Shown here: positions 31,835-42,824 of the stretch, piece after piece
How the letters are laid out: the number at the start of each line of letters is the position of its first letter
How positions within the stretch are numbered: position 1 is the stretch's first letter
Source: Chamaecrista fasciculata
Taxonomy: Eukaryota > Streptophyta > Magnoliopsida > Fabales > Fabaceae
DNA: 64,000 bases
Direction of reading: 5' to 3'
NCBI GenBank assembly: GCA_003254925.1
Contig: QANZ01008186.1
Location: 7,218-71,217, forward strand
Position numbers and translations under genes: made by a program
Notes under the pieces: generated by a model
Database searches by the model: none
Told to the model about the DNA's origin: nothing
Seen by the model: the letters and a program-made list of their open reading frames with translations, nothing else

Positions 31835-32098
31835 TGTTATAAAATATAAGAAATACGAATATTCAAAGTAGAGAGAAAAGTAGGAGGAGAGAGTGATTCT
31901 TTCATTCAACTGATATCATCAACTTTACATCAACACCTAAAACCTCTATTTATAGGCTAAAGGGTCTATAAGGGAGATGTACCGACTTAATGTACATAAT
32001 GAAGGGATAGACTCATATTGATGTACACGGGAAACTAAAGATGATAAACATGAACAATATTATTGTGGATATTCAGAAACAATATTATTTATAACAAA
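31835..32098 (-). repeat. Copia-type LTR (264 bp), minus orientation
   Basis: Matched ends TGTTATAAA and TTTATAACA. A TATA box, tataaatag on the minus strand, lies at about 31945-31954. A second LTR to the left was not found. Confidence 0.65.
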
Positions 32099-32246
32099 AA
32101 TTTACTTATTTCGTTGAAAATGTTGGAAATCCAGCTGCTCAAACAGTCTCGATTAATGTGATGTCAGACGTTCCCAAAGGTCACACTATTCCGTTGGCAC
32201 CCGACAATGTACCAAACAGCCCTGAAGAAGAAAATGGTTTCTAAAA

Positions 32247-32484
32247 GGCCAAAGTCTTATTTTGGTCTCTCAGGTTTACTCAAAGTTTCGTTTTGATCCC
32301 TCAGCTTTGTTTAAAGTTTCGTTTTGGTCACCCAACTTTTTTTTCGTTCTGTTTTGGTCCCTCAAGTTTCCAAAACATTCCACCGTTAGTCCTCGACATT
32401 TTCCATCAATTTTTTTCGTTAAAAAAGAAAAAGAAAAATAGACTTTAAGATATGACTTTGAGGGACCAAAATATGACTTTGACC
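32247..32484. mobile_element. MULE-like foldback element, free-standing inner unit
   Basis: Starts ggccaaagtcttatt, ends gactttgacc, with perfect 9-bp flanks tttctaaaa (32238-32246, 32485-32493). The same kind of unit is nested inside the family-2 elements at 13044 and 50777. Confidence 0.88.
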
Positions 32485-32744
32485 TTTCTAAAATATATGT
32501 AAATATGATAAATAAAATATGTTTATATATGTGTAAAAGAAAGTAAGCCAATAGATCCCACGCACTATTCCTAGTGGGGGTGAAAATTGGACGGGTTCGG
32601 GTGAATGAAAATTCGAGAAATTTGAAAGGTTTTTTTGAAATTCAGATTGTGTTTAATCTTTGTTTTGACCGAAAGTTAGAGAAAATTAAGTTTTAGTGAG
32701 ACATGTTAGATGGACGTGCCAAATTCTATCTAAATCTAACAAAA

Positions 32745-32870
32745 AAATTGTTCAGTGTACCAAACTGTTAACTATACATACCTCAGGGTACCAAAGTGTC
32801 ATGTTTTAAACCATAGGGTACCAAAGTGGAATGAGGTCAAACCACAGGGTACCAAAGTGAAATTTACACT
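32745..32870. repeat. Short repeat with 'gggtaccaaagtg' lines
   Basis: Three to four copies of 'agggtaccaaagtg' are spaced 30-35 bases apart. It looks like one arm of another foldback family; the second arm is not present. The flanks 32500-32740 and 32871-33030 show nothing further. Confidence 0.5.
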
Positions 32871-33040
32871 AAAAAATAAATTATTATCTATCTTAAGTAA
32901 AATATAGAAAGTAAATTATTTTTTTTTCAAATGAATTTGACCGAAAGAAATTCTATCCAATTAGACCAATTTGACAGAGTCATAAAAGATCTACCAAAAT
33001 CAAGCTAGTCGGTTGATAAGTTGTTAGATCATAACGGTTA

Positions 33041-33366
33041 GGCAATTATTTTTTTTCCTTAAATTTTACAATAGTTATCAATTTCATCCCCAATATTTAT
33101 TCACTATTAAGTTTACCTTCAAAGTTTCACATTTTGGCGAATTTCATCTTTAATTTTAATTAAATTTTTTCAATAAATTAACAATAGATCTCATCGTATT
33201 TTTTAATTTGAATTAAAATATGTCTTTAATATTTAGTTAAAGTTAGAACAAATGATAAAATTGATCAAAATATAAAACTTTAAGGCAAAAAATTGATAAT
33301 AAACAAACATTAGGAATGAAATTAAACAATAACAGAACATTTAAGAAGGAAAAGGGTGTTTTTGCC
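33041..33366. mobile_element. Foldback element with 9-bp duplication
   Basis: Starts ggcaattatttt and ends gtgtttttgcc. Flanks taacggtta (33032-33040) and taacgttta (33367-33375) match at 8 of 9. The arms carry 'caatttcatcccc' and the inverted form. Confidence 0.7.
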
Positions 33367-33654
33367 TAACGTTTAAATTTGTAATGTTATGATTTTGGAT
33401 GCATTAATACAAGAGCGTTCATGTTCTTCTTTCTCTCCCACTTACTGATCTCATAGCCTTGAGGCACTTCTTCCCAAGAGAAGATCCCTTCATCTCCTTT
33501 GTTAAATTGTTGCCTTCTTCTCTCTTAATAGTTACTTAACCACACCACATAGTTCCGGCAACAACAAAAGCTTCACGAATGATTTCATTATCCACACGAG
33601 CAAGATCACATTCTTTATTAGTGTGTTCAAATAATTCAATCAACAAAAATCAAA

Positions 33655-33694
33655 ATGGTGGAATCGAATTCACCTATAGATCCATCGCCTTTTG
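33655..33694 (+). other. Possible isolated first coding exon
   Basis: An ATG in good context opens MVESNSPIDPSPF and runs into a consensus donor, G|gtaaat at 33694/33695. It follows about 200 bases of CT-rich, UTR-like sequence (33415-33654). I found no second exon before element B at 35898; two foldback elements lie just downstream. It could be a gene fragment, or chance. Confidence 0.2.
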
Positions 33695-33794
33695 GTAAAT
33701 CTTCTCTTGAATCATTTGCAAACACAATTCATGTTTTTTCAATTCTAATTTCCTTTGTTTCTTATTGTTTTGGCTCATTCTTTAATTATTTGTT

Positions 33795-34164
33795 GGTCAA
33801 AGTGAAAATATGGTCCTATATCTTTTGCTGAGTTCTCAATTTCATCCTGTATCTTATTTTGTTGCATTCTTGATCCCATATTTTTTCAAAAGGTCTCAAT
33901 TTGGTCCCATATTATTTGGTCAAATTGCAGAATTGATCCCATATCTTTGTAAAAGGATCAACCCTTAGTTGATCCTTTTGTAATGATATGAGACTACTTC
34001 CTCACCTAACCTAAAGATATGAGACCAAATTTGCAACAAAAAAAAGATATGGGACTAAATTGGGAACTGACCCAAAGATATGAGACCAAAAGTGCAACAA
34101 TAAAAGATATGAGACCAAATTGGGAACTGAACAAAAGATATATGACTAAATTTACATTTTAACC
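33795..34164. mobile_element. MULE-like foldback element, family 1 (copy 5)
   Basis: Perfect 9-bp flanks ttatttgtt (33786-33794, 34165-34173). Same sub-repeats as the other family-1 copies; 370 bp. Confidence 0.9.
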
Positions 34165-34568
34165 TTATTTGTTTGATCATAATTTTAAAATTAGAGAGGT
34201 CCATGAGTAGAACTGCAAAAAGATATGACAATATTTTGTTGAAAAAGGCAACAATCAAACTCAGATTCCTCCCAATTTAAACTTTAGTCATATGTGTTTT
34301 TATTGGCCAACAAACTTTAGTCATATGTATAGATAACAAGAAAAACTAGTAAAAAAAAGGTACACTATTATAAAACTTAAAAAAAAAAAAAAAATTGTAT
34401 GTTTATGAGAATTTGGGAGAATATTGCAATTTAATATTTTCCTATTAGAGAAGCCAATTCGATGAAGTGACTTTGTGTGTATTACACAAGTTAAATTATA
34501 AAATCATAAAATTTACATATATATCATGCGTACAGACCTTTTATATATGAAAATATATATTTCATTTA

Positions 34569-34986
34569 GGTCAAAGTACAATTTAGTCTCATATCTTTTG
34601 CTCAATTCTCAATTTGGTCTTATATCTTATTTTGTTGCACATTTGGTCTCATATCTTCGGGTTAGTTTCCAATTTGGTCCCATATCTTTTTTTTGTTGTA
34701 GATTTGGTCTCATATCTTTGAGTCAATGACATAATTGGTCCTATATATTTGGTTTAGTTGCATAAGTGGTCTCATATCTTTGCAAAAGGATCAACTAACG
34801 GTTGATCACTTTTCAAAGATAAGAGACCAATTCTACAACTTAACTAAAAGATATGGGATAAAAAATGATATGGGACCAAATTGGGACTTTTTGTAAAATT
34901 ATGGGATCAAAAGTGAAACAAAAAAAATATTTAGGACCAAATTGGGAACTCAGCAAAAGATATGAGACCAAATTTACACTTTAAAC
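34569..34986. mobile_element. MULE-like foldback element, family 1 (copy 6)
   Basis: Starts ggtcaaagtacaa and ends ttacactttaaac. The flanks are too diverged to call a duplication. It lies 400 bp from copy 5. Confidence 0.75.
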
Positions 34987-35892
34987 TTAAATTTTTTTTT
35001 TTCTTGTACAAGTTTATCATGCATATTTAAATTTTTACTAATTAATGCATGATTTAAATGTACATTATATTCATAACTTTCATAAGAAATTTATGGCAAA
35101 ATACTATTGGTACCTCCAACGTATGGGATCATTTTCAGTTATACCCCAAACATTTTTTTGTCAATTATACCCCAACCCGACATTTTTTTTGTTTTAAGGT
35201 CCATATGTTTCCAATATTTAGAAATCCTCCATTCTCTCAAGATTTTTCTTTACCTAACTAATTAAAAAACCATCCAAAATGTTTTTCATCTTTAATGAAC
35301 TGGTCCCTGCAATTGAGAAACCTAAAAAATCTCTCTCTTCTATTTTTCACAGTTCCAGCAACTACACACAAACTCACTGGTTAGCCTCAAATACAGAGAA
35401 ATCGAGCATAAATACCAATAACTCTAACTCCCGGCGTTAACACACCATCTCCGGTGGCGGTGTTGTCGTGGTCGTCGAAATTGATAAGTAAAGTAACTTC
35501 AAAACCTCTTTGGAGAGAGAGGCAAAATAGAGAAGATGAATGAGAGTGAAGGTTGTAAGGGAAGGAAAAGAGATGAGTAAAATGTAATTTAAGGGAGACT
35601 AGGAATCTGAGGACGATGACGAGAAGGATCATGTCGACAGAAATGAGGACAGAGTGGACGACGACGACAACGACGAAGTGTGGTGGTGATCTTTTAGGGT
35701 AAGAGAAGGTATTTTATTATCTCTCCCACTCTATATCGTTGGGACATTTTTGAAGATTGTGATAAAATTATTGAAAAAATTCATTTAAAGATTTTCAATT
35801 ATAAATGTTTGATAAGTAATTTTAACTATTTGAATAAAATTATATAAGTAATTGAGTATTAGAAAAAAGTAAAGTTTACAAAAATAAATGGT
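34987..35892. other. Spacer before element B
   Basis: One arm of a family-2-like foldback is at 35095-35190 ('cagttataccccaaac'); its partner arm is missing. A CT-rich, UTR-like stretch on the minus strand (35380-35640) carries a short open frame that I do not recognise. No supported gene. Confidence 0.4.
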
Positions 35893-35897
35893 ATTAG

Positions 35898-36503
35898 TGA
35901 TGAACTAGGTTCTGGCCGGGGGTCATTACGTGGTTCAGATGAGGCAACTCTGGGTTCAAGGTTACCTGCAAGACAATGAACACACAGGGTGGCCCTGCGA
36001 TTCACCTCCGATGCTTAAGTTAGTAAGGGTTTGTGAGCTCGATAATCTCAATTGACTGAGTAGAGAGTGTACCTTTTTCCAGTGCAAAGGGTTAACCTTT
36101 TATACTGACTGAGGGTGATCTGGCGTGATCTTGCCATAAATGCCTCGATGCTTGATTGAGATCCTGGCTGATCTGATTGTGATCTTTGGCTCCCACGTAA
36201 TTTCCTTTTCTGTGAAAGGTGCCTTGATGGCTAAGGCGTTATCAAGGGAAAGGATCTCTGAGTGATTTACTTTGATTGATAGCGGATCTTGATCGATCCT
36301 TGATTGGCTCCTGGTTGATTCAGGGAATGTTTCCTTATTTGCTGGTGCGTGGGCGCCCACACCCTTCGTGATTGTGGGCGTCCACACCTGATGGCGAGAT
36401 ACAGGGCGTTCATGCCTACGTGATCCATCTGGTGGGTTTGCAGCTTGTTGGATCAAGGGCATGCTCTGCCATTTGGGCCTCCTAATTATTGGGCCTATTA
36501 TCA
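35898..36503 (-). repeat. 3' LTR of element B
   Basis: 606 bp, TGATGAACTAGG to CCTATTATCA (plus strand). It aligns without gaps to the LTR at 46343-46948; I counted roughly 18 mismatches by eye. Confidence 0.9.
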
Positions 36504-36753
36504 CTAGTCCCAACGAAAGAAGTGAAGCTCTGTTTACATTAGTGGAGTCCCCTTCGAGGGCATTTTCGACACTGACTGTGCCCTTTCTTGCGTTGTTGGC
36601 GTTGACGCCTCGAGTTTTGCCTCGGAGATTCTGGATGGTGGTGACCCAACTTTATGTGGCGTTCATGGATCTGGCGCCACCAACCCTTGTCCTTCCAGTT
36701 TCCTCGCTGACGTTTCGCGTCACTTCACTTTTTTCATGTCAGCACGTCGTGTC

Positions 36754-36759
36754 CACGTG
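36754..36759 (+). promoter_or_regulatory. G-box upstream of antisense gene, element B
   Basis: CACGTG within gtccacgtggcagc, about 419 bp before the ATG at 37173. An ATAAAT-type box follows near 36820. The position is shared with element A (17308). Inferred promoter. Confidence 0.4.
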
Positions 36760-37172
36760 GCAGCTTCTAATTTGCTCTTACTCCGCAATGATGGCCAAAA
36801 CGGAGATCGAGGGTGGTGCAATAAATGCAGCTTTTCGATTTTCGCAAACTGTTTTCAAAACTGCCATTTTCCTCTTTCTTGTTTCATTTCCCTCTACTGG
36901 TTCTCTCTCTTCTTCGTTTTCGTCTGAAAACTCCTCCCGGTCTGCGAGTTTGCCACGCTCCGCTCAGCTCCGCCACTGTTTATTCTACCACGATTTCCGC
37001 TACCAGCGACTTCCGGAAGCGTTTTGACACTTCTCTTGGTTGTTTTTTACAATGCATGCTCTTGTTGTTGGGTTTGACTCATTATGATCTTCGCGTTCTT
37101 CGTGTTCTTCGCAGTGTTCTTCAATTTCTTCGAGCTTTTTCCTCCAAGATTCTCCTTTGATTCGCCAGCAAT

Positions 37173-39840
37173 ATGGACTTCGATGACTGTAAGTTTTCTA
37201 ACCCTTCTCTTTCATCTTTGTCATCTTCTTCATCTTTTGAATTCTGGTCTAAGTTTGGTGATCAACCACAACCGCTGAGGGTAATTTTCCCAAAAGATTC
37301 CTTGTTCCCTGAGGGCGTTTCCCCCATTTTTGCTGGTGAATGGAGGAGAGTTCTTCATAAAATAGGTTATAACTTTCATGTTTCCTTAGCTACTGGAAAC
37401 AATGCGAGAGCGCCTGGAACGTCAACGCCCAATAACTCTGTTCCTGAATCATCAGCGCCTGCTAGGTTCGCGTCTCCCATGGATAGGAGAGATGGTGATA
37501 TGGGGGCGTCCTCGTCCCATGTTCCGAGAAAGCCTGAGGAGATGACTGCTGCCTCGTCCTTGTCCATGTCGACGGAGATTCGCAAGATGTTATCTCCTGC
37601 TGAGGAGTCAGCGTCCATGGATGAGGAGTCATCTGCACCCGAGGAAGCGGGTGGCGCTGGTGTTCCTGTCTGGTCGTCCATAAGGGATGGCAATCCTCAG
37701 CAGACGATCTGTGGTGAGGAAGTTTATTTCCAAGCTCACCTTGAGTGGTTCCTTTGCTAGAATCACAAGTTGGCCAACGTTCCTTGGGTCAAGGGGGACC
37801 TGATAGGGCTGAAGTCATGAGAAATGCGCGTCCCGTAGTTGATTGGTGCCGTCAGAGACCCAATGAAAAGGTCCAGAAGGCGTTCTTGGATCTGATTAGC
37901 GATGTGGTGAAGGAGTACTACACCTGGAATTTTGGTGTGGACGTACTCGAGGATCTCAACCAAAAATTGATGGCGTCATCGCCGCGTCGTCGGTCGTCAG
38001 GATGTGAGATTTCCACACTGAGTCACCTGGCGTCACCTCCGGACATGCTCTACACCGACGGAAGAGGCTTTCTGATTTGCGAGCACGATCTTGGGGGTTG
38101 TGATATAGAGATGCCTTTCAACCCTGCGGTCCTGGATCTTCTGGCCAACATGAACATTTGTCCCATTCAAGTTAGTGCTAATGGATGGCGCATCCTGCTG
38201 GGCTTTGTTGCCAAATGTAGGAGGGACGGCGTTGTCGCAACAGCCCGATTGTTTTTGTATTTTTTCTACCCTCGCTGGGTGGATAATTGCTTCATCTCCT
38301 ACTACAGGCGTCCGTGGCGCCCAAAGATTTTGGAGCATGCCGTCAGCAATCCCAAGGAATGGCAATACAAGTTTGTGTTTATTAAGGAGTCAGGGTCTGA
38401 CCGGCCTTTCTGGGTTCGCGTGTCGGATGAGCGCGCCATGTTTCCCTTATCATGGAGGAGGCCTCGACTCGGGCCCTTCGAGTGCAACTGGAGGGACCTA
38501 ACCGTTGACGAGCGCTTGGAAGTACTGCGGTTGATCACCACTGACCTTTTTGATCCCAAGCGTTGTATGTCTCTTCTCATTTTTGCATGATATTTCATTT
38601 CATGGTGATAGTTTCTGAACTTTGCTTTGCTTATGTTTCAGTGGTTGACGCTTCCTTGGCTGATGTTATCGGGACTAAGCGTCCTCGCGGGGACAAGGGG
38701 AAAGAGAAGGTGGTGGCCACCTCAAAGAAGCAGCATGCCCCTGCTCCCAAGAAGCTTGGAAGCCTTACGATTCGTGAGCCTACTACGGCTCCAAGTCCTC
38801 CTCCCAATCCCATCGGCGAGGAAAAAGAAACTGTTGCTGCTGCGGCCAAGGATGGGAAGGCGGTGTCGCGAAAGCACTCACATCCCACTGTTGAAGTTCC
38901 TCTAATACCAGTTGCTCTGGAGGCTGGAGACTTTAATGCTTTGGAGATTCTTTCTAACTGCCTTTCTGAGGCAGCGACGGTGAAGAGGGACGACCAAGCC
39001 AGGGCCTCCACAGAGAACACTCGGGATCCTGCCGAGGAGACCGCCCAATTTTTTTTGGCTGCTGGATTGCGTGTGTTAGCCAATAACATCTCCATGAAAG
39101 ATCTCATTTTTGAGAGGGATGACGCATGCGAGGACGCCAAAAAGTTGCGTCGTACAGTGGAAGAGCTGACGGATGAGATGGATCTAACGAAGGCTTCCCG
39201 GGATTCCCTCAAGACTGGGTATGAGCGCAGGGGAAAGCAACTGGAGGAGGCCACTGGCATTATCAACCAGCTCAACGAGAGAGTAGCTGGTTTGGAAGCC
39301 GAGGTTCGAAATCGTAAGGACGCCTACGCAACCCTAAAGGAGTTAGCCTTGAGGAAGATCAAGTGGAGGGGTTCTCGCTACAACTACATAGGCTTTAGGA
39401 ATGCCATCCAGCAGTTGAGGTTGCGCAACCCCAACTTGGATATCTCAGGGGTATGCCCAAATAAGATAGTTGAGGGCAGGCTCATCCGGGATCCCATAGA
39501 CTCCAATACTGCAGTGAAGATCCCTAGGATGCCCGAGAATTATGCTTTGAAGGGGTATGAATCCGGGGGTGACGACGACTTTCCTTGGTTCCTGAATTGC
39601 GTGGTTCCTCTTCCGGGTGAAGAAGATCAAGGAGTCACTGACGCCGCCACTCCTGGGTATGGTGATGCCAACGCTCGCGGAGCTGATGGTGAGGGCCCCG
39701 TTGCAGATTGTGTTGTTGCAGATGACAACGCCGCGGAGGATGTCGTGGGTAATACTGCGGACGGGAGCGCACCGCTGGTGAGGAAAATGAGGAAGCTCCT
39801 TCAGCAACCATTACTGAGGATACCCCACCTGACGCTTAGG
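37173..39840 (+). pseudogene. Antisense accessory gene of element B (broken)
   Basis: Exon 1 is 37173-38564, the intron 38565-38641 (donor gtatgt, acceptor tttcag), and exon 2 is 38642-39840. The layout matches element A: serine-rich start, conserved central block (LLYTDGRGF-like, ANGWRILLGFVAKC, FFYPRWVDNCF), charged coiled-coil-like region and acidic tail. Damage: TAG at 37758-37760 where A has a sense codon, a 16-base deletion near 37797 that shifts the frame, and a one-base shift close to the C-terminus (about 39770). It resembles the plant 'putative gypsy-type transposon' family; the molecular role is unknown. It is transcribed opposite to gag-pol, if at all. Confidence 0.75.
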
Positions 39841-40409
39841 CCTGCGTGCCAATGTTCATTTTGTTTTGGGCCTGCGCGCCCCCTTTTTTTTTTGATTATG
39901 TCAGATTTGTTGTGGCTTTTGTGCCACATTTAACTTGGTATTATATGGCCTTTGTGCCATTGTTTGGATATTTGGGCGGTGGCGCCCTAAATTTATGTCA
40001 CTAGTTTAGCTATATTTGTTTACAGCGCTTTATCTCTACTTTGCGTGTCGTTTTCTACTTGCGTTTTCCATGCTTTTACTTGATTATCGTATTGTTTGCA
40101 CGTTAAAGTTCTACCTCGCAATGGGCACGTTACGAGCGTTTGTGTATCATACGCTAAGTTTTTGACTAGTCATCTAAGGGAGGGACGGTCCGCATGGTTG
40201 GTGAGTGCCATACTCACAAGGCTCCTTCAAGGGCCTTTTTGTTGCTGTTTCGAGGGCGTCCCTTCGAGCAACTTAATATAGTCAACATGGTGTGTTAGGA
40301 AAAAATGCACTTTATTGATTTAGAATCTCAGTACAATTGGCTCAGTGGCCTTCTTTGGTCCATACAACGATTCCTTACTAAAGGAAATAAAATTTAAGTT
40401 TGGCCATTT
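39841..40409. other. Spacer between convergent genes of element B
   Basis: Non-coding. Contains 'gggcggtggcgccctaaa' and an AATAAA on the minus strand at about 40311-40316, ~95 bp beyond the pol stop. It is the counterpart of 22463-22986 in element A. Confidence 0.6.
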
Positions 40410-41642
40410 TCAGGCGTTTGGAAGTGGCTTTCCTTCGAAGGTTTCCAACTTATAGGCGTTGCCAGGTAGGATCTCTATAACCCTGTATGGGCCTTCCCAG
40501 TTTGGCCCCAGCTTTCCTTGTCTGCGATCCTTCCTATTGTTTTCCACAGTTCTGAGTACCAAGTCTCCTATTTTGAGGGTCCTGGGCTTGATTTTGGAGT
40601 CATGGTATTTCTTAACCATTTGGTTGTAGACAGCTTGCCTAATGGCTGCCACCTCTCTTCTTTCTTCCAAGCTATCCAGCTCTTCAAGTTTGGAGTTGGC
40701 GTCATTGGTACTTGGATAGTTGATTATTCTCTCGGTTGGGACATTCACTTCAGCAGGTATTACTGCTTCATGCCCATACGCCAAGGCGAAGGGAGTTTCC
40801 TTCGTGGTTGTTTGCTCTGTGGTTTTGTATGACCATAATACTGAGGGGAGTTCATCGACCCATCTTCCCTTAGCTGACTCCAGTCTCCTTTTGATTCCTT
40901 GTATGATGATCCTGTTGGCCAATTCAACTTGGCCATTTGTGGCAGGATGTTCTACTGAGGTGGTTTTGTGATGAATTTTCCAGACCTTACAGAAGTCTTG
41001 GAATTTCTTGCTCGTGAACTGGGCGCCATTGTCAGATATCAATGTGTTTGGGATGCCAAACCTTGTGACGATGTTCTGCCACACAAATTTCTCCATGGCT
41101 TCCGTGGTTATGGACGCCACAGCTTTGGCTTCCACCCACTTTGTGAAGTAGTCTACAGCAACTATGAGAAATTTTCTCTAGTAGGTCGCCATTGGGAAAG
41201 GTCTCGCTATGTCTATCCCCCAAAGGTCAAAGGGCCATGGTGAGGTGATGGCGTTCAGGGGAGCTGCGTGCGAGTGGATCATGTTGGCGTATTTTTGGCA
41301 TTTTTCGCATGAGCAGACAACGTTCTCAGCATCTTGCTGAAGTGTGGGTCAGAAGTAGCCTGCGCTTTGGATTTTCTTCCGCATCGCCATCAGGCCTTGG
41401 TGGCTCGCACATAGTCCTTCGTGGACTTCAGTTAATATCCTGTTAATCTCATCTCTTGCTATGCACTTGGCTCCAGGATGACTGAAGTTTTTCCTGTATA
41501 ATGCGCCTTGTCTAATGAAGTACCTGCCAGATCTCCTTGTGACCTTTCGGGCTTCGTTCTTGTCTGAAGGTAGGGCGCCTGTGGCCAAATATTTGAATAT
41601 TGGTGTTCTCCAGTCGTCAACTTCTTCCGCTAGAAGAACATC
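40410..41642 (-). pseudogene. Integrase region of element B pol
   Basis: Zinc-binding start (HEGLCASHQ, CEKCQKY) and the DDE core: WGIDIA, ISDNGAQF, NGQVELANR. The C-terminal domain KIGDLVLRTVENNRK and GPNWEGPYRVIEILPG is complete, unlike in element A. In-frame stops occur near 41346 (TGA) and 41180 (TAG). The frame ends at TGA 40410-40412. The catalytic residues are intact. Confidence 0.87.
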
Positions 41643-42626
41643 CTATTCCATGATTGACGGCTCTCTTAGAGTTGTTTTAATGATGGAGTCTCTGCCTCCT
41701 TTGGTTGGCTTGGATGCCAGTTTGGCGAGTTCATCTACTCTGCCATTGTCATTTCGCGAGATATGCTGGACGGTGGCTTCAATTCCGGAGCCTTCGATGA
41801 TTTTCTTTGCCTTTTCGGTGTCTTGGACCATGATTGGGTCTTTTGTTTCATACTCTCTGTTCATCTGCTGCATCACCAGTTGGGAGTCTCCCAAGATTTC
41901 TAGCTTTCTGGCACCGATGTTCGCTGCTAATTTTAGAGCAGCTATCAGGGCCTCGTACTCTGCTTGATTGTTGGTGACTGGGCATTCAATTTCTATCGAT
42001 TGTTCCACGATGGAGCCATCTGGGCTCGCATTACTACTCCTGCACCTTGTTGTGAGTTTGACACGGATCCGTCAATGTGCACCTTCCACGTCCAATCTTG
42101 GGCGTTCTCGGGTCCCGTCATCTCAACTACGAAGTCTGCCAACGCCTGTGCTTTAATTGCCCTTATGGGCTCGTAGGCTATCCCGTACTCTGAGATTTCC
42201 ACAGACCAAACTGACATTCTTCCGACGATGTCTGGTTGTTCCACCATCTGCTTGATGGGTCTGTCTGTTCTGACAATTATCTGATACTGTTGGTAGTAAT
42301 GCCTCAACTTCCTAGTTGAATGAAGCAATGAGAATGTTAGCTTTTCCAGGCGGTGATACCGCTTTTCTACTCCTGTAAGAGTTTTACTCGTGAAGTAGAT
42401 GGGTTTTTGTTCTTCTCCCACTTCTAGCACCAAAGCTGAGTTGACTGCGTCATCTGTGGACGCCAAATAGACGTAGATGGGTTTGTCTTTGACTGGGATT
42501 ACTAGAGTTGGCGGAGACGCCAAATATTTTTTCAACTTCTGGAAGGCTTCTTCGCATTCCTCGGTCCATTCGAATTTTTTGTTCGCTTTTAGCGTTTTTA
42601 AAAAGGGTAAGCATCTATCGGCAGAC
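41643..42626 (-). pseudogene. RNase H plus second RNase H-like domain, element B
   Basis: After the inferred splice acceptor the frame opens with SADRCLPFLKTLKANKKFEW and the gypsy RNase H block. A second domain follows with VHIDGSVSNSQQGAGVV and GDSQLVMQQMN. A one-base deletion near 42025 breaks the frame between the two halves, and TAG at 41643-41645 closes the second. Confidence 0.84.
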
Positions 42627-42824
42627 CTGAATGTAAAGAGAACTCGCGATGAGTAATACTCGTTTTATTAATGTCGAATTGTGCGTCGTAGGACGGCTTA
42701 CATAATGACTTTGAAAGTAAATTGCAAGAAGAGTAAAGACAGAATTCTAAAGACACATGTTTAAGAAAGTAGAAACTAGTAGCTAAAAAGCTTTATTGCT
42801 GACAAGGCGCTGGGCGCCTTCTAC
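42627..42824 (-). other. Intron-like segment within pol, element B (198 nt)
   Basis: Minus strand: exon ends CTGTCGAG, donor GTAGAA, acceptor TTTACATTCAG, next exon GTCTGCCGAT. Removing it gives FLSR followed by SADRCLPF with no frame change, the continuous RT-RNase H junction usual in this lineage. Left in, the first triplets give a TAG stop. It carries AATAAA (plus strand 42792-42797) and a branch-site-like attactcat about 35 nt before the acceptor. Confidence 0.75.

Noticed and set aside
35387..35632. 81-codon frame on the minus strand before element B
   Set aside because: No homology recognised, CT-rich UTR-like composition; insufficient for a gene call.
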